NCBI GenBank assembly: GCA_038138145.1 | Contig: JAYQDD010000005.1 | Coordinates: 1 to 64,000 of the forward strand | Direction: 5' to 3' | DNA: 64,000 nt | Source of the DNA: UBA3537 sp038138145 | GTDB taxonomy: Bacteria > Bacteroidota > Bacteroidia > Flavobacteriales > Flavobacteriaceae | Part shown: positions 26,362-36,430 of the stretch, in pieces | How the letters are laid out: each line of letters opens with the position of its first letter | How positions within the stretch are numbered: position 1 is the stretch's first letter | Translations under genes and position numbers: made by a program | The notes under the pieces: model-generated | What the model saw: only the letters and a program-made list of their open reading frames with translations | Told to the model about the DNA's origin: nothing | The model's database searches: none

Positions 26362-28191
26362 ATGAAAAAAATCATACAACAATTACTCCCCTTCATCAAA
26401 AACTACAAAAAACATGTGGTTTTAAATATTCTTTTTAATCTGTTGTATGCACTCTTTAGTACCTTGGCATTTGTCTCCCTAATTCCAATGCTCAATGTGT
26501 TGTTCGACAAAACACAAAAGGTGAGTCAAGCCCCTGTTTGGACAGGTTTTGGAGGACTAAAAGATTATGCAAACAATCTGCTCAATTATAAAGTTTCGGC
26601 CTTACTTGATGAAGGAAATGCTCAAATGGCACTACTCATTGTGGTGGCCTTAGTTATTTTTACCTTTTTTCTAAAAAATTTATTTGGCTACCTTTCAATG
26701 CAACATGTGATGTACTTAAAAAATGGTGTTTTGACTGATTTGAGAAAACACATGTACAAACACATTATTGAACTTCCAATCAGTTTTTATTCCAAACGCA
26801 AAAAAGGCGATATCATGGCTCGAATTTTAGGAGACATTGGAGAAATGCAGAACTCCTTTTTTATCATTTTAGAGCTCATCATACGAGAGCCACTGACCAT
26901 CGTTTTTTCACTCATTGTCATGTTCACCATGAGTTGGCAACTTTCAATTTTTGTACTGTTGTTTATACCCATCTCTGGATTCCTCATTTCAAGTATAGGC
27001 AAACGATTAAAGCGTCAATCGTTACGCGCACAACAAGAGGCAGGACGGCTGATTTCTACAGTTGAAGAAACATTGAGTGGATTGAAAATAATAAAAAGCT
27101 ACAACGCTGAAAGAGCATTCAAAAACCGTTTTTTACATTCAGCCAATAAGATTTTAAATCTGCTTAATAAAATTGGGCTAAAAAATAATTTAGCTGGACC
27201 TTTAAGTGAATTTTTAGGCATTATAACCATCGCCGCGTTACTTTGGTATGGTGGTAAACTGGTCTTAATTGAAAAAGTCATTGAGGGCACTACGTTTATT
27301 GGTTTTATGGCTTTGGCTTATGGCATTCTAACGCCTGCAAAAGCCATAAGCAAGGCCTCGTACAGAGTAAAAAATGGCATTGCGGCAGCCGATCGTGTGT
27401 TTGAAATTTTGAAGCAAGAAGATAGTATGCCCGACCTAAAGGACGCCAAAGAACTTTCAGAATTCAAAGAAGCAATAGAACTCAAAAATGTGTCCTTCAA
27501 ATATGAGAATGAGTACGTTTTAAAAGATTTTTCACTAAATGTCAAAAAAGGGCAAACCGTAGCACTTGTAGGACAATCAGGAAGTGGAAAATCCACCATT
27601 GCAAATCTCTTGACGCGGTTTTATGATGTTAATGAGGGCTCTATTTCTATTGACGGAAACGACATTAAACACATTACAAAAACCTCTTTACGATCACAAA
27701 TTGGACTGGTTACACAAGATTCAATTTTGTTCAACAACAGCATAAGAAATAACCTCAAAATTGGAAATGAAAATGCAACCGAGGACCAAATTGTTGAGGC
27801 CCTAAAAATTGCTAATGCATGGGAATTTGTCAAAGATTTACCAGAAGGCATAGACACCAATATTGGCGACAGCGGAAACAGTCTGTCTGGAGGACAAAAA
27901 CAACGCTTAAGTATCGCTCGAGCAGTACTTAAAAACTCCCCTATTATGGTGTTGGATGAAGCTACTTCTGCCCTAGATACAGAAAGTGAACAACTGGTAC
28001 AAACAGCACTTGAAAACATGATGAAAAACCGTACCTCAATTGTTATTGCGCACCGTCTTTCGACCATTCAAAATGCAGACTGTATCGTTGTGATGAAACA
28101 AGGAAAAATTGTAGAACAAGGCAAACATCAAGAACTTTTAGACCAAAAAGGCATGTACCACAAACTGGTTTTACTTCAATCTTTGGATTAA
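26362..28191 (+). CDS. ABC transporter, fused permease and ATPase (MsbA-like exporter)
   Basis: 609 residues: six-helix membrane domain (about 20-330) and nucleotide-binding domain with Walker A GQSGSGKST (404-412), signature LSGGQ (508-512), Walker B ending at Asp532-Glu533 and the switch His in AHRLSTI. It is a half-transporter that works as a homodimer, exporting lipid or glycan precursors across the inner membrane. Lipid A-core export is the MsbA role; the actual substrate is not shown by sequence. Confidence 0.92.
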   Translation: MKKIIQQLLPFIKNYKKHVVLNILFNLLYALFSTLAFVSLIPMLNVLFDKTQKVSQAPVWTGFGGLKDYANNLLNYKVSALLDEGNAQMALLIVVALVIFTFFLKNLFGYLSMQHVMYLKNGVLTDLRKHMYKHIIELPISFYSKRKKGDIMARILGDIGEMQNSFFIILELIIREPLTIVFSLIVMFTMSWQLSIFVLLFIPISGFLISSIGKRLKRQSLRAQQEAGRLISTVEETLSGLKIIKSYNAERAFKNRFLHSANKILNLLNKIGLKNNLAGPLSEFLGIITIAALLWYGGKLVLIEKVIEGTTFIGFMALAYGILTPAKAISKASYRVKNGIAAADRVFEILKQEDSMPDLKDAKELSEFKEAIELKNVSFKYENEYVLKDFSLNVKKGQTVALVGQSGSGKSTIANLLTRFYDVNEGSISIDGNDIKHITKTSLRSQIGLVTQDSILFNNSIRNNLKIGNENATEDQIVEALKIANAWEFVKDLPEGIDTNIGDSGNSLSGGQKQRLSIARAVLKNSPIMVLDEATSALDTESEQLVQTALENMMKNRTSIVIAHRLSTIQNADCIVVMKQGKIVEQGKHQELLDQKGMYHKLVLLQSLD

Positions 28192-28205
28192 TTTCTTTCT
28201 AAATT

Positions 28206-29231
28206 TTACTTAAAATTCAACTTCGCTATTTGGCCTTTTCCTGCGGCAAAAGCGGTACTATCATTTAAAAAGCGTAGCGTATAAAAACCTTCATCACTCA
28301 GATGACGCCAATGCAATCCACCGTCTGCACTATAGTCGATGCCTTCAAACCCTACGACGACCAATCCTTGTGCTTTACTTTTTGGAACGTATTGCACACA
28401 ACTCCTGTATCCTAGTGAATTTTCACCAGAAACAACTTGCCATGTTTGTCCACCATCTGAGGTTTTTATTTTAGTGTTGCTCATGGCTTGAGGTTGTGTA
28501 TAATCCCCACCAACAGCAAAACCATTTTGGGCATCATAAAAATCGATGCTATACATCCCTGTAGTGGGCGTTCCTTGTACAATGGGCGTATCAAAAATCT
28601 GCCATGTTTTGCCTTTATTTGAAGAATATAAAACCCGACTCGCCATCCCCCCACTTGCGATCCAAACCTTATCATCAACTATAGCGATATTGGTGTCACT
28701 AGCAGCAAAAGCGGCTTCGCCTTTTATTGCTCTTGGAAGTTCTTCACAAGGGATTTTGTGCCAATTTTGCCCACCATTTCTTGTAATTAAAATACTCAAA
28801 CAATCCTCTGTTGGATCACCCATAGCTATCCCCTCATTGTCGTTCCAAAAATCCATGCTGTCATAAAAAACATCTGGATGAGTTTCAGAATACACTAATA
28901 CTGAATCTTTATGTAAAAAAGTAGGACTTCCAATGCTCAACGTAAAAACTGAATCATTTACCAAAGCCATCGAACGCACATTGAGTGTGTCTTTAGAAAA
29001 TCGCTTTTTTGAAAGCGTCTTAGTATTCAAATTATAACGATAAACATCACCAACAGAAGACACAGCAACTACACAGTTGTCATTCAATTCCAACGCACGA
29101 ATATTTAACAGAGAATCTTCAATAACAGGCTCGATTTTGAGGGTAGAAAATATTTTCACGTTTTGTGATAATCTTGAACAAGAAAAAATACACAAAACAA
29201 CGATGCTAAAAATGATGAAGATAGGTTTCAT
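28206..29231 (-). CDS. BNR/YCF48-like beta-propeller lipoprotein
   Basis: 341 residues: lipoprotein signal with Cys 18 (IFSC), then a beta-propeller of repeated blades with the Asp-box pattern SxDxGxTW, seen in TRNGGQNWHKI, SSNKGKTWQIF, TSDGGQTWQVV and SADGGLHWRHL. It resembles photosystem assembly factor YCF48 and sortilin/sialidase propellers, but no catalytic residues of sialidases are evident. Probably an envelope protein-binding lipoprotein of unknown role. Divergent from the RsmB-type gene. Confidence 0.82.
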   Translation of the reverse strand: MKPIFIIFSIVVLCIFSCSRLSQNVKIFSTLKIEPVIEDSLLNIRALELNDNCVVAVSSVGDVYRYNLNTKTLSKKRFSKDTLNVRSMALVNDSVFTLSIGSPTFLHKDSVLVYSETHPDVFYDSMDFWNDNEGIAMGDPTEDCLSILITRNGGQNWHKIPCEELPRAIKGEAAFAASDTNIAIVDDKVWIASGGMASRVLYSSNKGKTWQIFDTPIVQGTPTTGMYSIDFYDAQNGFAVGGDYTQPQAMSNTKIKTSDGGQTWQVVSGENSLGYRSCVQYVPKSKAQGLVVVGFEGIDYSADGGLHWRHLSDEGFYTLRFLNDSTAFAAGKGQIAKLNFK

Positions 29232-29298
29232 GTCTAATTAGGATTTGAATTAAACTTCAATATACATAATTCTGCAATGTCAAACCATTTATTAAATG

Positions 29299-29306
29299 TA
29301 ACTTTG
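29299..29306 (+). promoter_or_regulatory. Candidate -7 box that fixes the RsmB-type start
   Basis: TAACTTTG fits TAnnTTTG. It lies 19 nt before ATG 29325 and downstream of the earlier in-frame ATG at 29277, so the later ATG is the likely start. Confidence 0.5.
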
Positions 29307-29324
29307 CAGCTGAAAAACCACTTT

Positions 29325-30542
29325 ATGCGTTTACACAGAAATTTATGTTTTGCCGTTATCGACGGAGTTTTGGAAGTTTTCAATGATGGAAAATATGCCG
29401 ATAAAGTCATTCAAGGACTTTTGAAACGTGACAAACGCTGGGGCAGTCGCGATCGTGGTTTTGTGGCCGAAACCACCTATGATATTGTACGCTGGAAACG
29501 CTTATATGCCGAAATCGCCGAAGTGAAAGCACCTTTTAGTCGAGATGATGCTTGGCGCTTATTTGCAGTTTGGGCTACACTTAAAGGCATCAAATTACCC
29601 GATTGGAAATATTTTGAAGGTACGCCTACACGCAAAATCAAAGGCCGCTTTGATGAAATCTCAAAAATTCGAAAAATCAAAGAATCTATTCCCGATTGGA
29701 TGGATGCTTTAGGGGTTGAGGAACTGGGCGAAAGTATATGGACTAAAGAACTCGCCAAACAAAACGAACAAGCCGAAGTTATTCTTCGCGTAAATACCCT
29801 AAAAACCAACAAAAAAGACCTTCAACTCAAACTCCAGTCTGAAAATATTGAAACCACAGAAATAAAGGGTTATCCGTATGCGCTAAAACTTGTAGAGCGT
29901 ACCAATGTATTTCAAACAGAAGCATTCAAAATGGGTTGGTTTGAAGTGCAAGATGCTTCATCGCAATTGGTCGCCGATTTTTTGGATGTCAAACCAGGCA
30001 TGAAAGTTGTGGATGCTTGTGCAGGTGCAGGCGGAAAAACTTTGCACCTCTCGGCACTCATGCAAAACAAAGGATCGCTAATAGCCATGGATATTTACGA
30101 AAGTAAACTCAAAAAACTCAAAATTCGTGCCCGTCGAAATGGTGCTCATAATATTGACTTACGTGTGATTGACTCGACAAAACCCATCAAAAAGCTCAAA
30201 GGAAAAGCCGATCGTTTGCTTATTGATGCGCCTTGCTCTGGACTGGGTGTTTTGCGTCGAAATCCCGATTCGAAATGGAAATTGGAACCCGAGTTTATAG
30301 AAAAAATCAAAGGAACACAACAAGACATTTTACAGGATTATTCAAAAATGCTTAAGCCCGGAGGCAAAATGGTTTATGCCACCTGCTCGGTACTCCCTTC
30401 TGAAAATCAAGAACAAGTCAATACCTTTTTGGCCTCAGAACAAGGGCAAGATTTTAAATTGATAAAAGATAAATGTATCTTAGCCCATGAGCGTGGTTAT
30501 GATGGATTTTACATGGCGCTGCTCGAAAAAAAAATATCATGA
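29325..30542 (+). CDS. RsmB/NOP family class I SAM-dependent rRNA methyltransferase
   Basis: 405 residues from ATG 29325, whose MRLHRNL start and following region fit flavobacterial homologues. The N-terminal part (1-150) is NusB-like/RNA-binding; the Rossmann methyltransferase part has the SAM motif VVDACAGAGGKTLHL, DAPCSGLGVLRRNPD (motif IV with its Cys) and TCSVLPSEN (motif VI, catalytic Cys). It forms 5-methylcytosine, most likely in 16S rRNA. It overlaps the endonuclease gene by ATGA (30539-30542). Confidence 0.9.
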   Translation: MRLHRNLCFAVIDGVLEVFNDGKYADKVIQGLLKRDKRWGSRDRGFVAETTYDIVRWKRLYAEIAEVKAPFSRDDAWRLFAVWATLKGIKLPDWKYFEGTPTRKIKGRFDEISKIRKIKESIPDWMDALGVEELGESIWTKELAKQNEQAEVILRVNTLKTNKKDLQLKLQSENIETTEIKGYPYALKLVERTNVFQTEAFKMGWFEVQDASSQLVADFLDVKPGMKVVDACAGAGGKTLHLSALMQNKGSLIAMDIYESKLKKLKIRARRNGAHNIDLRVIDSTKPIKKLKGKADRLLIDAPCSGLGVLRRNPDSKWKLEPEFIEKIKGTQQDILQDYSKMLKPGGKMVYATCSVLPSENQEQVNTFLASEQGQDFKLIKDKCILAHERGYDGFYMALLEKKIS

Positions 30543-32389
30543 AATACAGATTTTTCCTTCTCATAGCGTTTTGTTTTAGCTTTGGTTTTGCTCAAATTCC
30601 AAACGGGTACTACGACACGGCAACAGGCAGTGGATATACTCTAAAAACGCAATTGTACAACATCATCAACAACCAAAATGATCAAGGGTATAATGCGATG
30701 GATAATTTTTTTCTCAGCAATGATTTAGATCAATATTACGAAAACGACAACACCATTTTGGATATCTATTCTGAACATCCTTCAGGTGCTGACCCCTACA
30801 ACTTTACGCCGCAAACCGATGAGTGTGGCAACTACACTGGCGAAGGCGACTGCTACAGTAAAGAGCATGTGATACCAAAGTCTGTATTTAATGAAGCCAG
30901 CCCAATGGATGGCGATGCTCATAATTTGTTGCCTGTAGATGGACGAGTCAATGGATTTCGGGGCAGTTTTCCGATGGGACGCGTCGATGATAATAATTTA
31001 GAAACGCAATCGGGAATATCAAACCCCACACAAAATGGCTCAAAATTAGGAGACAACCTCAACAATGGGTATTCTGCTGGGTATTCGGGGACTGTTTTTG
31101 AACCTATTGACGAATTTAAAGGCGATATAGCTCGAATCTATTTCTATTTTGCTACACGCTACCAAAATCAAATCAGCAATTGGAGCGCTTTTGCTATGTT
31201 TAATGGCAGTAGCGACCAAGTGTTTGAAACGGCGTTTTTAAATATCCTTTTGGAATGGCACAGCATAGATCCTGTTTCTCAAAAAGAAATTGACCGTAAC
31301 AATGCCATTTATAACCATCAAGGCAACCGTAATCCTTTTGTCGATGACCCATCCTATGTAACGACCATTTGGAACCCACAACAAGACAATGAAAATCCAA
31401 GTGCCCCTACTAATTTAGTTGCCAGTAACCCAACAGCCACAAGTGTTGATTTAAACTGGAATGCCGCAACGGATAACATTGCGGTGACTAGTTATGACAT
31501 CTATGTCAATAGCAATTACAACAGCAGTACAAGCGCTACGAGCGCAACAGTTACTGCGTTGAGTCCAGAAACCAACTATTGTTTTACGGTTATCGCCAAA
31601 GATGCCGCCAACAACAGCTCTACGGCCTCCAATGAAGATTGTGCCACTACCCTTTCGGGAAGTACAAACACAGTTGATTTGTTTTTCTCAGAATATATGG
31701 AAGGAAGTGGTACCAACAAAGCATTGGAAATTGCCAATTTTACAGGAGCAACGGTCAATTTATCGGAGTACAGCATTAAATTAAGCAGTAACGGCAACAG
31801 CGCATGGACAAACACCTATAATTTCCCCTCGAATGCCAGTATTCCAAACGAAGAGGTTTATGTGGTCGCCAACGGCGGCACGAGTGTGTGTACCAATGTT
31901 TTGGACAACCTTAACAATGCCATTACAGGATTTAATGGCAATGATGCCCTTGGACTGTTTAAAAACGATGTTTTGATCGATATCCTTGGAACACTTGGTG
32001 ATGCGACCGTTTATGCTGAAAACATCACCCTAGTGCGTAATGCTACTATTACCAATGGAAGCACAGTGTACAACGCCAATGAATGGACCAGCTATCCACA
32101 AAACACTTGCACCAATTTGGGTAGCCATACACAAACCTTAGGGGTAACAAATGTAGAACCTAAGCACATAAAAATATACCCCAACCCTGTAAAGGGGGCA
32201 CTACTCTTTATAGACGTACAACAACCCACAACTGTAGAATGCTATAACCTAACCGGCCAACGCATCCTAAAAACAACGGTAAGCCCACAAAACAACGCTA
32301 TAGAGATAAGCCAGCTCAATAGTGGGGTATACCTCCTCCAACTCATAAACAAACAAGGAACTACCACACGGAAAATTGTACGCCTGTAA
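30539..32389 (+). CDS. Secreted endonuclease I with Fn3, lamin-tail and T9SS domains
   Basis: 616 residues: signal peptide ending GFAQ (about 19); endonuclease I (EndA-type, His-Me nuclease) at about 20-285 with KEHVIPKS and DAHNLLPVDGRVNGFRG; a fibronectin III module at about 288-370; a lamin-tail-like domain at about 378-510; and a T9SS type A sorting domain at about 545-616 (YPNP start, GVYLLQL and RKIVRL end). It should degrade extracellular DNA at the cell surface or outside. The internal modules explain its size relative to a plain EndA of about 250. Confidence 0.92.
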   Translation: MKYRFFLLIAFCFSFGFAQIPNGYYDTATGSGYTLKTQLYNIINNQNDQGYNAMDNFFLSNDLDQYYENDNTILDIYSEHPSGADPYNFTPQTDECGNYTGEGDCYSKEHVIPKSVFNEASPMDGDAHNLLPVDGRVNGFRGSFPMGRVDDNNLETQSGISNPTQNGSKLGDNLNNGYSAGYSGTVFEPIDEFKGDIARIYFYFATRYQNQISNWSAFAMFNGSSDQVFETAFLNILLEWHSIDPVSQKEIDRNNAIYNHQGNRNPFVDDPSYVTTIWNPQQDNENPSAPTNLVASNPTATSVDLNWNAATDNIAVTSYDIYVNSNYNSSTSATSATVTALSPETNYCFTVIAKDAANNSSTASNEDCATTLSGSTNTVDLFFSEYMEGSGTNKALEIANFTGATVNLSEYSIKLSSNGNSAWTNTYNFPSNASIPNEEVYVVANGGTSVCTNVLDNLNNAITGFNGNDALGLFKNDVLIDILGTLGDATVYAENITLVRNATITNGSTVYNANEWTSYPQNTCTNLGSHTQTLGVTNVEPKHIKIYPNPVKGALLFIDVQQPTTVECYNLTGQRILKTTVSPQNNAIEISQLNSGVYLLQLINKQGTTTRKIVRL

Positions 32390-32403
32390 ATCCCTTTTTG
32401 TAT

Positions 32404-32555
32404 ACTGAGCTCAGTGGACACTGAGCTTCGGTCGGTAGCCCATCGAGTGCACGCTGAGCGCACACTGAGCGGTTGGTGAGATTTCCGAAGCATGTCGAAG
32501 TGAAGCCGAAGTGAAGTCGAGATGAGGCTCTCGAACCCGTCGAAGCACCCTGTTT
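32404..32555. repeat. REP-like intergenic element
   Basis: A GC-rich patch in an AT-rich genome, rich in CTGAGC and TCGAAG words: CTGAGC recurs at 32405, 32421, 32453 and 32465; GTCGAAG and CGAAGTG recur in 32494-32547. ACTGAGCTCAGT at 32404-32415 is a perfect palindrome, and CTTCGG (32426) can pair with CCGAAG (32485). CTGAGCG plus GTCGAAGTG words make up short repeated intergenic elements in flavobacteria. It contains no plausible gene. Confidence 0.6.
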
Positions 32556-32618
32556 AAAACTCGTGAATAACTCCAAAAAATACCACCAAAAAAGTGCTAA
32601 AAATCAATACAAAAAAAT

Positions 32619-32626
32619 TAATTTTG
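32619..32626 (+). promoter_or_regulatory. Candidate purL -7 box
   Basis: TAATTTTG fits TAnnTTTG and ends 30 nt before the ATG at 32657. No -33 TTG at the standard distance. Confidence 0.4.
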
Positions 32627-32656
32627 TAGGGATTCGTAATCAACAACATCAACCAT

Positions 32657-35600
32657 ATGATTCACTTCTTTGGAGACGCTCAACACAGCGTATTTGCCGT
32701 TCAATCAACAGAAGAATTTTTAGCAGAAACCATCGCCAAACTCACATGGCTATTTGGGCAAAAACCTAAAATAGAACAAAGGACTCTGAAACACACATTT
32801 GTTGGACCACGTGCCGCTATGATTACCCCATGGAGTACCAATGCTGTAGAAATCACCCAAAATATGGGCATCTCAGGCATCATCCGTATCGAAGAATTTA
32901 AAAGCGTAGCCAAAGATTTTTCCGATTTTGACCCCATGATTTCCGAAAAGTTTGATGAACTCCATCAACAGACGTTTGACATCAACATTACCCCAGAGCC
33001 TATTTTAGAGATTACCGACATCGCCAGCTACAACGCACAAGAAGGACTTGCCCTAAGTGATGAAGAGATTAATTACCTCGAAAACGTAAGTCAAAAAATA
33101 GGTCGTCCCCTAACCGACTCCGAAGTTTTTGGGTTTTCGCAAGTCAATTCCGAACACTGCCGCCACAAAATTTTTAACGGTACCTTTATCATTGATGGTG
33201 AAGAACAACCCACTTCCCTATTCAAACTCATCAAAGAAACCTCCAAACAAAACCCCAACAGCATTGTATCGGCCTACAAAGACAATGTGGCTTTTATCAA
33301 AGGGCCTGTTGTAGAGCAATTCGCTCCTAAAAGCGCTGACAAACCCGATAGCTACACCACAAAAGATTTTGAATCCGTTATTTCCCTTAAAGCAGAAACG
33401 CACAATTTCCCCACCACAGTTGAACCTTTTAATGGCGCAGCCACAGGGTCTGGTGGTGAAATCAGAGACCGTTTGGCAGGTGGAAAGGGTTCTTTGCCCC
33501 TCGCAGGAACAGCCGTTTATATGACCTCTTATTCCCGACTTTTGGACAATCGTCCATGGGAAAAGGGCTTTGAAGAACGGCAATGGCTCTACCAAAACCC
33601 CATTGATATTCTTATTAAGGCCTCCAATGGTGCATCAGACTTTGGAAACAAATTTGGACAGCCCCTCATTTGTGGATCTGTCCTCACTTTCGAACATCAA
33701 GAAGACGCCGAACGCTTGGGCTTCGACAAAGTCATCATGCAAGCCGGTGGAATTGGGTATGGCAAAGCCCATCAAGCCCTAAAAGACACCCCAAAACCAG
33801 ACGATAAAATTGTAATCCTTGGCGGGGATAATTATAGAATTGGCATGGGTGGTGCTGCGGTTTCCTCAGCCGATACAGGCGAATTTTCGTCAGGTATCGA
33901 ACTCAATGCGGTACAACGCTCCAACCCAGAAATGCAAATGCGTGCAGCCAATACCATTCGAGGAATGGTTGAAAGCGAAGAAAATTTTATTGTATCCATA
34001 CACGACCATGGTGCAGGTGGTCACCTAAATTGTCTCTCTGAATTGGTAGAAGATACGGGGGGACACATCAACCTCGATGCGCTGCCTGTTGGTGATCCGA
34101 CCCTATCTAATAAAGAACTCATCGGTAATGAATCGCAAGAACGTATGGGCTTGGTCATTTCAGAAGAACATATTGATACCTTACAAAAAATTGCTGAACG
34201 TGAGCGCTCCCCGATGTATACTGTGGGCACCGTTACCAATGATAAACGTTTTGTATTTGAATCGGCTAAAAATGGGAACAAACCCATGGATTTCAATTTG
34301 GAAGACATGTTTGGCAGTTCACCAAAAACCATATTGGAGGATACAACTTTGCCTAAAAATTACAATGCGCCTGACTATGATGAATCATTATTCACAACCT
34401 ATCTGGAGCATGTTTTAAAATTAGAAGCGGTCGCTTGTAAAGATTGGCTCACCAACAAAGTTGATCGATGTGTAGGTGGAAAAGTGGCCAAACAACAATG
34501 TGTAGGGCCTTTACAACTTCCTCTAAATAATGTTGGCGTTATGGCTTTAGACTACAAAAACGGACACGGAGTAGCAACCAGTATAGGACATGCGCCTATT
34601 GCTGCTCTCATCGATCCTTCGGCAGGCAGTAGAAACGCCATAACAGAAGCATTGACCAATATTGTTTGGGCGCCATTGGAAAATGAATTGACTAGCGTTT
34701 CTTTATCAGCCAATTGGATGTGGCCCTGCAAAAACCCTGGCGAAGACGCACGTTTGTATAAGGCAGTCAAAGGGATTTCTGAATTTGCAATTGATTTAGG
34801 AATCAATATTCCAACAGGAAAAGATTCCCTTTCGATGAAACAAAAATACCCTGAAGGTGATGTACTTTCACCAGGAACTGTGGTCATTTCTGCAGCAGCA
34901 CACTGCAATAATATCTCAAAGGTCGTTGAACCATTATTTAAAGTCAATCATGGGCCAATTTATTACATAAATATTTCGCAAGATGAATATAAATTGGGGG
35001 GTAGCTCGTTCGCACAAACGCGCAACAGTATAGGACAAACTACCCCAAATGTACAAAGCGCAGCTTATGTTAAAAATGTATTCAACACGCTTCAAGGATT
35101 GATTAAAGACGAACACATTGTAGCAGGACATGATGTCGCTTCTGGCGGATTAATCACCACTTTATTAGAAATGTGTTTTTCAGACAATAATCTCGGAGTA
35201 AACATTGACCTTACCTCGCTGGGCGAAACCGACACCATAAAAGTGTTATTTGCAGAAAATTCTGGACTTGTTTTTCAGGCAAAAGACGATACTGTAGAAG
35301 CTATATTTGAACGCAATAACATCGATGCGCACCGCATTGGGTCGGTAACGTCAGAAGGTATTTTAAAACTAAAAAACCATAGCGCAGCATATGATTTAGC
35401 CATTAATACATATAGAGATCTGTGGTACGAAACGTCCTATCTTTTGGATGATAAGCAAACGGCTAATGGATTGGCTAAAGTGCGTTACGAAAACTATAAT
35501 AAACAACCGCTAAAGTATTCGTTTCCAAAAGACTTTACCGGAAAGCTACCCCAATTTGACGCAAAAAAAGCACGTCCAAAAGCGGCTATCATTAGAGAAA

Positions 35601-36331
35601 AAGGAAGTAATTCTGAACGTGAAATGGCCAACGCCATGTACTTGGCGGGCTTTGAAGTACGTGATGTACACATGACAGACTTGATTTCAGGAAGAGAAAC
35701 TTTAGAGGATATTCAATTTATTGGCGCTGTAGGTGGGTTTAGCAACAGTGACGTTTTGGGCTCAGCCAAAGGGTGGGCAGGTGCCTTCAAGTACAATGAA
35801 AAAGCCAAAAAAGCACTTGAAAATTTCTTTAACAGAAAAGACACGCTTTCTGTGGGAATATGTAACGGATGTCAACTATGGATGGAACTCGATCTCATCA
35901 ACCCAGACCACGAGCAACATGGCAAAATGACGTATAATGACTCCAAAAAACACGAAAGTGCTTTTACTTCGGTAAAGATTCAAAAAAACAATTCCGTCAT
36001 GTTGTCTTCTCTGGAGGGTGCTACACTCGGCGTTTGGATTTCACATGGTGAGGGCAAATTTGTATTACCCTACGAAGAATCTCGTTACCACATTGTTGGA
36101 AAATACGCCTATGGAGCATACCCACACAATCCAAATGGATCGGATTTCAATACCGCCATGATGTGTGACGCTACGGGAAGACATTTAGTCACCATGCCGC
36201 ATATTGAGCGCTCTACATTTCCTTGGAATTGGGCGCATTACCCACAAGAGAGAACAGACGAAGTATCGCCATGGCTAGAAGCGTTTAGAAACGCCTATAA
36301 ATGGATTGAGGGCAATAAAGCAAAACACTAA
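32657..36331 (+). CDS. purL: Phosphoribosylformylglycinamidine synthase, single-chain
   Basis: 1224 residues, the long single-polypeptide PurL found in proteobacteria and Bacteroidota. It converts FGAR to FGAM with glutamine and ATP. An N-terminal PurS-like part (1-150) is followed by two AIRS-like halves (about 150-640 and 650-1000) including QVNSEHCRHKIFNGTF and TVEPFNGAATGSGGEIRDR, then the C-terminal glutaminase with nucleophile Cys1069 (GICNGCQLW) and SHGEGKF His. It stands alone after the REP-like element. Confidence 0.97.
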   Translation: MIHFFGDAQHSVFAVQSTEEFLAETIAKLTWLFGQKPKIEQRTLKHTFVGPRAAMITPWSTNAVEITQNMGISGIIRIEEFKSVAKDFSDFDPMISEKFDELHQQTFDINITPEPILEITDIASYNAQEGLALSDEEINYLENVSQKIGRPLTDSEVFGFSQVNSEHCRHKIFNGTFIIDGEEQPTSLFKLIKETSKQNPNSIVSAYKDNVAFIKGPVVEQFAPKSADKPDSYTTKDFESVISLKAETHNFPTTVEPFNGAATGSGGEIRDRLAGGKGSLPLAGTAVYMTSYSRLLDNRPWEKGFEERQWLYQNPIDILIKASNGASDFGNKFGQPLICGSVLTFEHQEDAERLGFDKVIMQAGGIGYGKAHQALKDTPKPDDKIVILGGDNYRIGMGGAAVSSADTGEFSSGIELNAVQRSNPEMQMRAANTIRGMVESEENFIVSIHDHGAGGHLNCLSELVEDTGGHINLDALPVGDPTLSNKELIGNESQERMGLVISEEHIDTLQKIAERERSPMYTVGTVTNDKRFVFESAKNGNKPMDFNLEDMFGSSPKTILEDTTLPKNYNAPDYDESLFTTYLEHVLKLEAVACKDWLTNKVDRCVGGKVAKQQCVGPLQLPLNNVGVMALDYKNGHGVATSIGHAPIAALIDPSAGSRNAITEALTNIVWAPLENELTSVSLSANWMWPCKNPGEDARLYKAVKGISEFAIDLGINIPTGKDSLSMKQKYPEGDVLSPGTVVISAAAHCNNISKVVEPLFKVNHGPIYYINISQDEYKLGGSSFAQTRNSIGQTTPNVQSAAYVKNVFNTLQGLIKDEHIVAGHDVASGGLITTLLEMCFSDNNLGVNIDLTSLGETDTIKVLFAENSGLVFQAKDDTVEAIFERNNIDAHRIGSVTSEGILKLKNHSAAYDLAINTYRDLWYETSYLLDDKQTANGLAKVRYENYNKQPLKYSFPKDFTGKLPQFDAKKARPKAAIIREKGSNSEREMANAMYLAGFEVRDVHMTDLISGRETLEDIQFIGAVGGFSNSDVLGSAKGWAGAFKYNEKAKKALENFFNRKDTLSVGICNGCQLWMELDLINPDHEQHGKMTYNDSKKHESAFTSVKIQKNNSVMLSSLEGATLGVWISHGEGKFVLPYEESRYHIVGKYAYGAYPHNPNGSDFNTAMMCDATGRHLVTMPHIERSTFPWNWAHYPQERTDEVSPWLEAFRNAYKWIEGNKAKH

Positions 36332-36430
36332 ATTTTATAGATCTAATTTGTGTAGATCATAATTTTAAGGTTCTAATTTGATAAGTTTTTCAAAAATCAT
36401 TATTTTGCAAAGTATCAAACACAAGCAAAA

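Noticed and set aside
32242..32576. Minus-strand open frames over the end of the endonuclease gene and the REP-like element
   Set aside because: Their proteins are Arg/Ser/Cys-rich translations of the GC-rich repeat or antisense of the T9SS tail, with no recognised domain.
36332..36430. Hairpin after purL (GATCTA/TAGATC) as a terminator
   Set aside because: The stem is six pairs, AT-rich, and is not followed by a T run.
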